From NCBI GenBank assembly GCA_934045905.1, contig OW203762.1:23468345-23532344 (forward strand): a stretch of DNA of 64,000 nucleotides. The letters run 5' to 3'. Under the pieces are notes generated by a model. That model was not told the origin of the DNA and ran no database searches. It was given only the letters and a program-made list of their open reading frames with translations. Below, piece by piece: positions 45,701-56,060 of this stretch (its first letter is position 1; every line of letters begins with the position of its first letter). The position numbers and the translations under genes were made by a program. This stretch comes from Leuctra nigra. Its lineage: Eukaryota > Arthropoda > Insecta > Plecoptera > Leuctridae.

Positions 45701-47093
45701 AATGTCAATAAGTTCATACGTTCTTAACTGATTGAGGTGAAAATTTGTAAAATAAGAGACAATGTTGGTCTTAATGACCATGCAAAATATGAGTTTGATC
45801 AGATTTATCGAAGACCATTTTCATTTTTCAACCTATCAGGAGATGTTTATTTAAATTCTAACCAATGAATGGATTTAAAAAAAATGGTTTTGTAAACAGA
45901 AAAGGTTGTCTCAATATACATGTGTGCAAAATTTCAGATCGATCGGTGAAACGGTGCAGCTTTTATTGCTCCAGGTAACAGCAAAAAAAAAGAAAAACAG
46001 AGGTCCTTGTCAAAAGAGTCAAAAGGAGTCGCTCGCTCAATCATCAGCGGTAACTGCTCTGGCTGGTGCTTTCTTACAGCGATTCGCCGACTCGGCTTTG
46101 TATCGGCTGTATATAGGGTAACCGGACACAATAAGGCCATGGATGCAATAAGGCCAATTCTAATTAAAAAACTTTTGGAACTTAACACATTCTATCGGCA
46201 TGTAGTAGCATGAAGAATGATGGTTTCCCGTCAAATGTAAAAAGTTTTGGACGAGAAGGCTGTGAAACTACTAATTCTGTGACGCGTTCAGTCATAAACT
46301 ACCGCCAAGAAATCGAAAGTCAATTTCTCATCGCGTAGGTATCTTTAATATTTTGTTACGTTTAATATTTTGTTCAAATTATTTTGGTGTATTTCTGGGA
46401 CTCTTTTCTATTGTGTAAAATTGCTGAACTGTGATTTTGTTATGATTTTCCCACGATACAATGGCCTTAAGGGCTTCCCATGCCGGACAGGTCAGTGGTG
46501 AGGCCCAGACAAAGAGCAGCCAGGGTTGGCCTAACCATGTCCACCCTTGAATTTGCGGTCCCCATCGGGCCGGCCTTCCCCCTCGAGATGGTGATCCCCC
46601 TGAAATCGGGTTCCGCCGGCCCGAATCCTCACACCCCCCGGTCTGTCCCCATTCCGGCCTGGCCTTCCCACCAATGCTGGACTCCCTCGGATCGGGCCCG
46701 TTAGGTCGACCCCCTCCGTAAAAAATTAATGTGCGCAATATAACCTCGTCGTTGACGCGCCATTAAACCCTAATAATCTAATCTAATCTAATCTAATCAT
46801 CCTGTTCGCCTAGAGTTCCAGCATTGTATTGGCAGTGTACAAGAGCGATTGGTTGAACGCCTCGCTGAGCGTCAGGAAGTCTCTGGCCATCATCATGACT
46901 GCTGCTCAGAGACCGAAGTGTTTGACAGCTTGCGGATACATTCCACTCTCATTCGAGATCTTCGCTGACGTGAGTCAATCATATTCATCTGTTGTCACAT
47001 TGATAAGGGAGACTTTTGTCAACTGTTCATTCTTTGCAGGTGACGTACAAGGCCTACTCGTTCTTGCAGGTCATGTGGGAAGTCTACAAATAG
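42738..47093 (+). CDS. insect odorant receptor (7tm_6 family), complete
   Basis: Six exons: 42738-43210, 44602-45033, 45106-45205, 45282-45386, 46814-46969 and 47040-47093. All introns are GT-AG and phases match, giving 439 aa with no internal stop. Insect odorant receptors are seven-helix ligand-gated channel subunits with the N-terminus inside the cell, working with Orco in sensory neuron dendrites. Hydrophobic segments lie near residues 32-52, 70-87, 122-142, 171-195, 314-335, 341-362 and 403-422. AWYPFD after segment 3 (159-164) and the ending YSFLQVMWEVYK are typical of the family, as is the pattern of short 3' exons. The stretch between segments 4 and 5 is long and polar. Normal length for the family. 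Introns 1 and 4 are full of repeats. I cannot name the orthologue. Confidence 0.93.
43402..44477. mobile_element. hAT-type MITE in odorant receptor intron 1
   Basis: Ends CAGACATGGGC and GCCCACGTCTG, flanked by an exact 8-bp duplication CTAATAGC (43394-43401 and 44478-44485). The interior near both ends is rich in AAATACAAGATAC / GTATCTTAGATAC motifs. A second copy lies at 62508-63025. The extra length of this copy comes from an insertion at a TTAA site. Confidence 0.9.
43672..44200. mobile_element. TTAA-targeting element nested in the hAT MITE
   Basis: 529 bp between TTAA at 43668-43671 and TTAA at 44201-44204. The ends are GGTGCTGCAAGCGCGAGCG and, inverted, GGTGATACTAGCGCTCGG. Inner inverted stretches include CTTAGGGTTATCCCTTGG(TG/CA). 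The related hAT copy at 62508 has a single TTAA (62747-62750) at the same position, giving the empty site. TTAA duplication is typical of piggyBac-type transposition. Confidence 0.85.
45428..46040 (+). repeat. dispersed repeat, TACTAGGAAAACGCTC family, in receptor intron 4
   Basis: It starts TACTAGGAAAACGCTCAGTG and ends near GGAGTCGCTCGCTCAAT. Other copies: 52452-53005 (same orientation, diverged), 58166-59915 (opposite orientation, interrupted) and a fragment at 33851. The interior holds AAAATTTCAGATCGATCGGT and ATGACCATGCAAAATATGAG blocks. No terminal repeats or coding frame decide its class. Confidence 0.75.
46450..46798 (+). mobile_element. non-LTR retroelement 3' end with (CTAAT)n tail
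   Basis: A GC-rich block ends in GTTGACGCGCCATTAAACCC, followed by TAATCTAATCTAATC... (about 46770-46798). A related block without the pentamer tail is at 55255-55425. It looks like a 5'-truncated LINE or its SINE, inserted in receptor intron 4 in the gene's sense. Confidence 0.6.
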
Positions 47094-47215
47094 TGACCAT
47101 TCAACTCGAGTATCATTGTTTCACATTTGGCATGAATTAATTGTTCGAAATTTCGGAACCATGATACACATTTTTTTTATGAACGCACTTTTCACATATT
47201 TCATACCTAGTATTA

Positions 47216-47221
47216 AATAAA
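47216..47221 (+). terminator. poly(A) signal of the odorant receptor gene
   Basis: AATAAA, 123 bases after the stop codon; a plausible short 3' UTR. Confidence 0.6.
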
Positions 47222-47470
47222 AGCTCATGCTTGGCACTTCTTTCAACGGCACTGCCAAAAGAGTGAAACAACAGTTACATTTTATACATTTAAACATAAT
47301 TCAATCATTGATAGCTTACATCACCAGTAGGATATGCAATTTTAATTTTAAATATCCTTTGTATATCCTCTGTATATCCAAACACGCACTTCAAGTTTGA
47401 ATATTATCTAAAATATCATTTTATTAATTTATTTTCCTGCTGTGATTTTACTAACAATTTGTCACCTTAA

Positions 47471-49303
47471 GATATACCCATAAAAAACACTCCGTGTAAA
47501 AATACCAGCCAAGTCTCTTCAACTTAAAAAAAATAATGAAATCTAAAAATTCTGCACTGAAAAGTAGTGATATCAAAAAATTAGCCAAGTCAAAACTTTA
47601 TTTGAAAATCAAAAAATACTTGGCGCATCGTGTACATAAATAGCTTGGAAGTATAAGCCAATTATAAATTATACATGAAATATACATATACATAGTATAC
47701 CTATAATGCCCTAAAAAAACGATGCGCCAAGTATTTTTTGATTTTCAAATAAAGTTTTGACTTGGCTAATTTTTTGATATCACTACTTTTCAGTGCAGAA
47801 TTTTTAGATTTCATTATTTTTTTTAAGTTGAAGAGACTTGGCTGGTATTTTTACACGGAGTGTTTTTTATGGGGATATCACTACTTTTTTTAGTTTATTC
47901 TTACAACTTACGTGTGACACATATCACATGAACAATTACTAAATCCTTTAAAAAAAATTACCCTTTACAATTTGGTTATTCTCATGAAAAAAACAAAGGT
48001 TTCATTCCAATCGGTCAACCCAGTTCCGAGATATGGCAACACGTCGGTTTTCAAAATGGCCGCTGAACTTTCTGCACTGCCACATAGAATTTATAACTAT
48101 AAATGATGTGTATCATTTTTAGCTTTCTGAATATGTATTTATTGTATAGGAGGGGATTATAATGATTTATAAATTTGAATGACGTCATTTCCGGCCTCAT
48201 AAATAGGAAAATTCTAGTTTGACTGTTCCTATTCCATAGAGATGTCCTTCCGAATCGTTTGGCACTAGTTTCATACCGATCTGTCAACCAGTTTTCGAGA
48301 TATTACGTCGTTTCTTCCGATTTCAAAATGGCTGCTGAAATCACTGACCTCTTGAATTATAATTTAAACATGATTTCATTTTATTATAAGCAGTCTCAAA
48401 TAGTATATTTATTGCATCAAAATGTAAATTTGTGCGATTTTTAAAATGTGTGACGTCATTTCCGGTTTCAGTATGGGAAACTGCAAATATTATTGATGAT
48501 AATACATAAAGTTGACCGTCTAAATTGTTTAGCGTTGGTATCGTTTAAATCTATTAAGACGTTATTAAGATATGATGTCATTTCTGGTTTCAAAATGGCG
48601 GCTTCCGGTTGGTTTTATATCAAGTCAAATAATATCACAAAAGAACATACGTTACATAAATATCAAAATAATTGGATCAAATTTGTTGCCGAAATGCCAA
48701 TCGATGAATTAAATTTCATGACGTCATTTCCGGTTTCGTTAACATAAATTTTAGTCTGTTGCTATTGATTATCCATATAGATGACCGTCCGAATCGTTTG
48801 GCGCTATTTTCGTTCCAATCGGTCTAGCCGTTGTTGAGATATGACGTCACTTCCGGTTTCAAAATGGCGGCACAAAAAATTCATGGGGTGAAGGTTAAAT
48901 CAGACGCCAAAAGTGCACACGTGGTAAAAATGTGAGATCAATCGGTTCAGCCGTTTAGGCTGTGGCCTGTTTACCGGATTTTAGCTCCAGCCTACTACTA
49001 CTACTACTACTGAGATTATTACTGATTATTATTATGAAAACCGCCCTAAAACACTGTTTTCACGGCCCTCTAGCGTGCAAAGGGCGTAACCTATTGTTCC
49101 CAAATTTGGTATATGTTGTAGGGTGGGCTATAGCTCGAAATTAAGATATATCGCAACAATGTGAGATTTCCCAATTTTAAGATCCAGTAGGCCGAAAATG
49201 CCACTTTGATGCTTACAGTAAAAGTGGGTTTGCTCCAGCCTTTTTAAATGAGTGTGTGCGCGCGCCGTACGACTTGGCTGGCGTGGAGCGACCGCTCCAC
49301 TAG
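47471..49303. mobile_element. CTAG-hairpin repeat element, copy D (four internal units)
   Basis: It is the inverted, nearly identical partner of copy B. The palindrome lies at 47476-47872, then four units of about 270 bp, then GTGGAGCG-AC-CGCTCCAC and CTAG at 49300-49303. Differences from B are few, for example GGGCTATAG against GGGCCATAG and the GT/CG-rich stretch near 49250. Its palindrome end lacks the outermost ATTACATG block seen in A, B and C. Confidence 0.8.
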
Positions 49304-49855
49304 ATATTAATATTTAATTTCTTCCTTCTGGATTGAACTGTGGAAGCACATGTTTTAAAATTCGTTTTGCATTTTTTCAGAGAAAATCAGTCCATACAAT
49401 AAAAATAATTATTAAAATTAAAATGAATTTTAAACATGTGATGTTTAAAACATGTTTCATAACGTCATGTGATGTGATGATTAAACATAAATGATGTATT
49501 TTCAATCATCCGTCAGTTCCGTTGCTGTTTGCAAACATGTTATGTACATTCCTGTTAATAATACTTACTTATTGATTGATTTTTTATCTAATCTAGATAT
49601 ATTCGTGTGTAATTTATTAATTATATCTGTGAGTGAAATAAAACTTAACCTTCATTAACAATACAATACGTTTAGAAGTAGAGGCAACCTTTATCTTTTC
49701 CATAACTTTCCTTCTATCTATTACTCCTTCTCTCCTTTCTTTTCTTCACACTCTAACCATTAGAACACGTGTAGTTTTGCATCCGTTTACTCGGACCTAT
49801 GATCGAACAAATCTCTGTCTATACCAAACTACAAAGAGCATTTCATTTCAAACAC
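49304..49855. other. AT-rich non-coding stretch
   Basis: No gene or repeat recognised. Confidence 0.4.
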
Positions 49856-50726
49856 AGGAGGCCAAGTCTTGAAACTTACGCTTTCAGGACGCAAACGCTC
49901 TCGGACGTCATAAAGGCCCATTTACTGTAAGAGTGATCGACATTGAATCCACCTTTAACTGTTAAGCTTAATTTTGAATAAGGTTTTATGACTGTATAAT
50001 ATCTGTAATAATAATTATAATGTTAATAAATTGTTTCCAATAGATTGCTGGATGACAATCAAATAAGTGGCTTGACTTTTTGTTTCAATAGGTCTGTTCG
50101 TTTTGCTTACTGCAGTTGCAGTAGCAGCAGCTTACAGTAGGCCCTGGTAACTCTTGCAGTAGCTTGCTGTACCAACACAAAACGAACGCATTTGCAGCAG
50201 GATGGCAGGTTGGCCTTTTCCTATTGGTTGGGAGGTTTGTGAATTTGGCGGGAAGAATGTAAAAATAAGTGAGGTTATGTTCTGCATTTATAGAATTCTT
50301 GTCTAATCCCAATGCATTTTTATATAAATATGTATCATTTCATAACATGTAACTAAACTAAACTCTGAAACAAATACTCATTTTCCTCCTCCTTAGGCGT
50401 GTTTTCACTATCCATCCATAAGAAACACATTTTACATTTCAAACATGGGCCATTTTGCCGCCTACTGCAAAGTTACTGCATTTACATCACCTCCCTACCC
50501 AGCTGTAAGAGCAGTCACTGCGCAGCTACTGTCAGTGTCAAATCGAACACAATCGCAGTGACGGAACAGCAAGTTTGATGCAAAACGAACGGATTTGCAG
50601 TGAGCAGTAAAGTGCAGTAAGCAAAACGAACAGACCTAATGTCGATCACTCTTACAGTAAATGGGACTTTATGACGTCCGAGAGCGTTTGCGTCCTGAAA
50701 GCGTAAGTTTCAAGACTTGGCCTCCT
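49856..50726. mobile_element. foldback element with 89-bp arms, carrying a nested element
   Basis: The left arm (49856-49944) and right arm (50638-50726) are nearly perfect inverted copies, beginning AGGAGGCCAAGTCTTGAAAC and including CGGACGTCATAAAG and GAGTGATCGACATT. The stretch 49966-50083 also occurs at 37628-37745, so the family has another copy there. The element at 50091-50636 fills the rest. Confidence 0.75.
50091..50636. mobile_element. nested element with GGTCTGTTCGTTTTGC ends, TA duplication
   Basis: Ends GGTCTGTTCGTTTTGCTTAC and GTAAGCAAAACGAACAGACC are perfect inverted repeats flanked by TA (50089-50090 and 50637-50638). TGCAGTNAGCAGTA-type motifs recur inside both ends. No coding frame. 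Confidence 0.75.
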
Positions 50727-51754
50727 GGTGTTGCACAATTCTTTAATTTTAGGCCTACTGAATCATGATCCTTAAATTTGAGTTATTGTTTCAAATTGAG
50801 AACTGGAGGCCCGTGAAAATCGTGTTTTTGGACTTCTTTCAAAATGATACAAATCGTAATTCGTTATCTCCATTTGGAGAAAACAATCCAGTAAGTCTAA
50901 ATTCCTAAACAGATTTTGATAGCATTTGTACCAATTCTTTTTCATTATTATAAACAAGATACATTCCGCTGTTTTGTTGTTTTTGGGGCGACTGAGGTAT
51001 TTCAGATTATGTTTTGCAATCATGACTTTAATTATTATACTTTTTACTTATGGTCTTCTAAAGTTTTTATTTACAATATTCTAAAACTTAATTTTTACAA
51101 ACGAACTATTTTTTTTTATAAAGCGGAAGATGTGCTGTTAAAAAGCCACAAGCCCAGGAAAACAAAGTCTATTAACTGCGTTATTGAAATCCAATGGACC
51201 ACTAGTCATTATCTTGCTATGTGACATCACGAATAAAACAGATGACAGAAGGATGTGGGCTGTGACCGTCAAGAAGGCTGTGACAGCTAATTAGCTAATG
51301 CTAATGGAAAGCAAATTGATCCACCTTGAAATTCAACTGTCTTTCACTCACACGTTTAATTGGCTACCTCTCCCACACTGGACAGTTCTGCTCTAGTGTG
51401 AGTAAAGATAACTACATTGACTCCTCCCATCACCATTGGTCCATTGAACAGCTGTTTTCTGCGTGAACGAACTCTTTGCAAAGACGATTCTGCTAAACGT
51501 CCTCACTGTTTTCACATTACTGACATGAGCTAGCGTCAGAACTTCTAAATCTTTTCATTTCCTCAAGATCAGAGTTCACAGTCATCAACTCATCTTATTG
51601 AATCTGTCCAGCGTTGCGTGAGCCGACAAAACTTTCACGCACGAAGCCGCTAACGCAATGCGGTCAAGAAGTGAAGAAATACACTAGGATAAATTCAATA
51701 ATGTACGGTTATTTTGTTATTTGAGATTTGATATTAGTGCATTCCATAAATCCC
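50727..51754. other. non-coding stretch
   Basis: No gene recognised. The frame at 50916-51224 has no domain. Confidence 0.4.
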
Positions 51755-51945
51755 AATAGACAACATCATAAATTATCTAGTTAGCTCTGCTTTTCAAAAA
51801 TTTTCATATGCAGTACCGTGATCCAAGTATCTATTATGGTTATGATCCATTGTTGAAGAACCATAATAGATACTTGGATCACGGTACTGCATATGAAATT
51901 TTTTGAAAAGCAGAGCTAACTAGATAATTTATGATGTTGTCTATT
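51755..51945. mobile_element. near-perfect 191-bp palindrome
   Basis: Arms 51755-51838 and 51861-51945 are almost exact inverted copies (AATAGACAACATCATAAATT with its inverse; GTGATCCAAGTATCTATTAT with its inverse). The loop is about 20 bp. Probably a palindromic MITE; the flanks show no clear duplication. Confidence 0.75.
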
Positions 51946-51950
51946 AAGGG

Positions 51951-52331
51951 GTCAATTGTGCAAATAGTGATAGAAACATGAAAATTTGTGTACTTTAATT
52001 CGACCATGAGAATTCCAAAAAATTATGGCTCCAAGCTGAATTCCTGCAAGGATTTGGAGATTTAGTTTACTTTCTTAATTATTTAACTGAGGTATGAATT
52101 AATCATGAATTATGAATGTATTTGTAAAATAGTAATTATATATTATATTCAATTTTAAAATATCCATAAAGTCACCAATTTCTTGTGTTATTTAGTTGTT
52201 TAATTTAATTAGTTAATAGCTCCGAAAGTTGCAGGAATTCAGCATGGGGCCATAAATTTTCGGATTTTTCATGGTCGAATTAGTGTAAGTACACACATTT
52301 TCATGTCTCTATCACTATTTGCACAATTGTA
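51951..52331. mobile_element. foldback MITE abutting the palindrome
   Basis: The ends (GT)CAATTGTGCAAATAGTGATAG and CTATCACTATTTGCACAATTG are inverted copies. The inner arms share AATTCGACCATGA, and the AT-rich centre is not palindromic. It starts within about 6 bases of the preceding palindrome. Confidence 0.7.
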
Positions 52332-52451
52332 CTCAACATTATAGTCAACATTAAAAGTTTGAATTACTTGTATTATCCATTGTATTGTTTTGTAAATACA
52401 ATTAACTGTACTGACATTGACAGATGGTGACAGGCGCATAACATTCTACAT

Positions 52452-53005
52452 AATACTAGGAAAACCCTCGGTGTAACGCGTTGATAAGCAAGCATTCGTA
52501 TTGAATGCGAATTAGTGTGAAATCTGTTACTCTCTTGAAGATAATCTAACTCAATCATCAAAGTGATTGATTAAACATGCAAACATTTTGACATATATTT
52601 CAAATCAAGCATAATGTCAGTAAAATATCAATAACTCTTGAAGTTCATTACATATTTGTCAAAAATCACTTATAATGCTGAACCCAATGACCATGCAAAA
52701 TATTGTGTAATGATTGGTCAAACGATTCCAGTTTCAATTTGCACTCAGAGTTTCTTTCATCCCTTTTGCCAAGCTAAGTACAAACTACAAATCAAGTTTT
52801 TGATGAAACCAACGTACCGATCTTGCTGAAAATCATTATGACACCAACTAGAATAGTAATATAAGTATTGTGAAAAAATTGTCCTGATCCGTTACTTTGT
52901 TTGGCAGGAGATGCCAAATCCACAGACGACAGACCGACAAAAAGAATAGAGATTCGCGAGCCATAAAGTTTCAAGTGGAGACGCTCCCTCCGCTCGCTTG
53001 ATTAG
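52452..53005 (+). repeat. TACTAGGAAAACGCTC family repeat, diverged copy
   Basis: It begins TACTAGGAAAACCCTCGGTG and ends with GAGACGCTCCCTCCGCTCGC. It shares the ATGACCATGCAAAATAT block with 45428-46040. Confidence 0.6.
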
Positions 53006-53336
53006 ACAAGTAAGTTCATGTAGTGGCGCCGTTCTACCCGACAGTCATTGCGGCAAGCTGGAAGAATGGCGTTGTTGCTGTGAATAGTAATGGCTACCTG
53101 TCGCATGTAACTATACAAAGTGTTAGTTAATGTAGTGCTTCATGCAAATAGTTATAGTCTATAGGTTATAACTTATAGTAGTTGTAGAGTAATAACGATA
53201 CGTTCAGTAGCATATTCAGCGAGGAAGGGAATGGGAGGACGACCCCCCTCTCCCCCGAAATAATGACATTCCTTAGTAAATTAATGAATAGAACAAGAAG
53301 TTGCAGCCATATGAAATGATTTTTAACATAGATATT

Positions 53337-53600
<264 letters not shown>

Positions 53601-54954
53601 TTCCTATCACAGTCTCCATAATACCTACACCTACGGAAAAAAGTTTGATAAGCTAAAATACAGAAGTTCACTGTGTATAGTGCTAACTGTACAGTGTAGA
53701 TAGTGATCATTTGGATATCCGTAGATGTTGTACATAAATTACTAACAACTTGGTGTTACACCTTAAAATTGCTTCAAAAGCAAATTCAAATTACCTAGTT
53801 GCAATTTTTTTCTCGGGATTTATCTCGAGTCCCTGCTCCGCCACCACGAAAAATTCACTTGGCCAAAGTAAAAACGGTATATTTGCGGATTATCTGCTGG
53901 TCAGGTTCCTTGACAATAAATCCTCGTCATTATCAATATCAGAGCTCAACTAGAGATATGACGCGTTAGAATAGACTTCATCGGACTCTGCCATCAGTGT
54001 CTTTCGAGTACCGTTTTTACATTGACCAAGTACCTATTATTGTGTACAAACGTAGAAGCCGCAAGAATCTGAGAATGCATCCGAGGATAAACGATTTATA
54101 ATGATTGTGACGAACACAATACGAAGACGTGAAACAAACGCGATGAAACCAGACAAACGCCTCTTCATCTTGCCTGCACAACTGATGGTTACTTGTCTAG
54201 GTCAGCACTCCACACGGATATGCAAGTGAATTTCTCTTCGAGGTGGCTTTGAATAATGCGTCAAGGGTCAGAGGTCGTCTGACCGGTGAGGTCACGCGAT
54301 GACCTGATGAGAGCATCGCTTGATGTTGCTTGTTCTTGCTAGACGGACTCTGTTGTGATCTGTTTGTCTTGATGGGTGTTGTCTGTTGCATTGTAGGCAT
54401 TGGTGTTCGCCTTTGATGTGATCTGCATCTAATGTGAAGGATGAATGGATATTTATGTCATATCCTATCTTAGTTTTTTGTTCAGACATGTCTAAAATGA
54501 TATTATGTTTCATTTGGCCTGAAAATGCCTTTTTCTCTTATTTTTGATGAATTCAGTCCTCTTTTTGTTATTTTAAGGGCTTTTTGTACTTTTTTAAATT
54601 ATCTGGGAAAATAATATGAAATGTTTGTTGCAGGTTACAACAATTTATGAATTTTGGTCTAGACTACAATTCATAAAATTTCCATCCACCATTTGAATGG
54701 CCATCAACAATTGACACTTGATACATTGACACATTCATACAATAATTTTAAGATGATTTTAATATATTACTCAAGTCCAACTCCTAAACCGATAAATCGA
54801 ATAATATGTTGACGAATATTAGATACCATAAAATTTCATTGGTCCTTTTTCGGGATTTTATGGTCCTTTTTTAAATAGTTTTAAGGTACTATTTGCCTGC
54901 ATTTTTGGACGTTTCATGGGTCCTAATCTAGCCCTAATCATGATAAATACTGAA
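53601..54954. other. non-coding stretch
   Basis: No gene recognised. Small minus-strand frames around 54197-54513 have no known domain. Confidence 0.4.
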
Positions 54955-55040
54955 CCTCAGAGGTAGAACGGAAGTCTATTTTCTTGATTTTGCGTCGCTG
55001 TTTTATGTAAACAAGTTCTATCCATTGGCATTTGACTAGT
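54955..55040. mobile_element. fragment of the CCTCAGAGGTAGAA foldback family
   Basis: It has CCTCAGAGGTAGAACGGAAG followed by the ATTTTCTTGATTTTGCG block, but no matching far end. Confidence 0.5.
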
Positions 55041-55254
55041 CAACATATATATTATAAAAGAGTTTGCTTTCACAACATATTAATCATAAAATATTTATGA
55101 TTTATGAAACGTTGGACTATCTAAATTAATCATGTTTCCACAACTATATCCGAAATATTTTAATGTGATATAAATACATTTAAATTGACGTATTATCTTG
55201 TACACAATGATTAATGAAACCATAACACATGATAGGAAGAAGGCAGTTTAGTTT

Positions 55255-55430
55255 GGCCTATTTGGCCCATTCTGGCCTGACCTTCCCACCAGAGCTGGAC
55301 TCGTCCGGGCCGGGCCCCCTTTGGTTGGGTCGACCCCTCTCATGTCCTCCCTATTATTCAACAAAGTTAAAAGAATCTTAATTTGTCGCAGAATGACCTC
55401 GCTGTCGACGCGCCGTTAAACATTATTATA
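55255..55430 (+). mobile_element. non-LTR 3' end fragment related to 46450-46798
   Basis: It shares CTGGCCTGACCTTCCCACCA, the GGACTCGTCCGGGCCGGGCC-like block and the end GTCGACGCGCCGTTAAAC with the copy in receptor intron 4. Confidence 0.55.
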
Positions 55431-55938
55431 CTACTCAATAGATTCAGGATTTTTGTTGTTATTTTATTGAAGATGCATTCTAGCTACAGTCACGATATGT
55501 CTTTAACTAAATGTCTACGCAACATTGACACGCTGCAGGATACCGAATGCACGATAGAACCATTTCAATATCATGTTCTATTAAAACCCATAATTAAACT
55601 AATCTCGACTTCTTCATTTGCAGTCCTCGTCGTGACATATTCTCCAGGGTTTATGACGTGTGGCCGTGATTATTTATCACGCGGCACACGCCCCAAACGC
55701 AATTAATAGTTATTACCGAGGTATCATTATATATTTACCTCACATGTGCCAAGTTGTTGTCATGTTAAGCATTAAACATATTATAAGCGAGGTGTCCATT
55801 TTATGGCAGATATAAATTAATGTTGTTTCTATTTAATTTTCGTTACGGTTTGTAGAGTGAGATGTCCTAAATCTAAAAACAGACAGAAAACTAAAAACCC
55901 CAACTATTTAATTTATACCTATACTGTTGAAGTTTTAT
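55431..55938. other. non-coding stretch
   Basis: No gene or repeat recognised. The frame starting at 55383 has no domain. Confidence 0.35.
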
Positions 55939-56060
55939 GGGCCAGTCTTTCAATAGTCTGCGTTTTAAACGTTAATTCGAAGATTGTCATTGCTTGTTGC
56001 CATGGTAATATAGTCCTAATTGACTGTTTAAAAGTTAGCTCAACATTGAAAAACTGGCCC
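55939..56060. mobile_element. 122-bp MITE, GGGCCAGT ends
   Basis: GGGCCAGTCTTTCAATAG and, inverted, GGGCCAGTTTTTCAATGTTG. It contains GTTGCCATGGTAAT in the centre. Same family as 29593-29813. Confidence 0.65.

Noticed and set aside
42738..47093. Gustatory rather than odorant receptor
   Set aside because: AWYPFD and the YSFLQVMW-type C-terminus match odorant receptors; the TYhhhhhQF signature of gustatory receptors is absent.
47471..49303. Inverted copies B and D as a simple assembly duplication
   Set aside because: There are real base differences (for example near 49125 and 49250) and the ends differ, so they are at least two distinct copies. Read evidence would still be useful.
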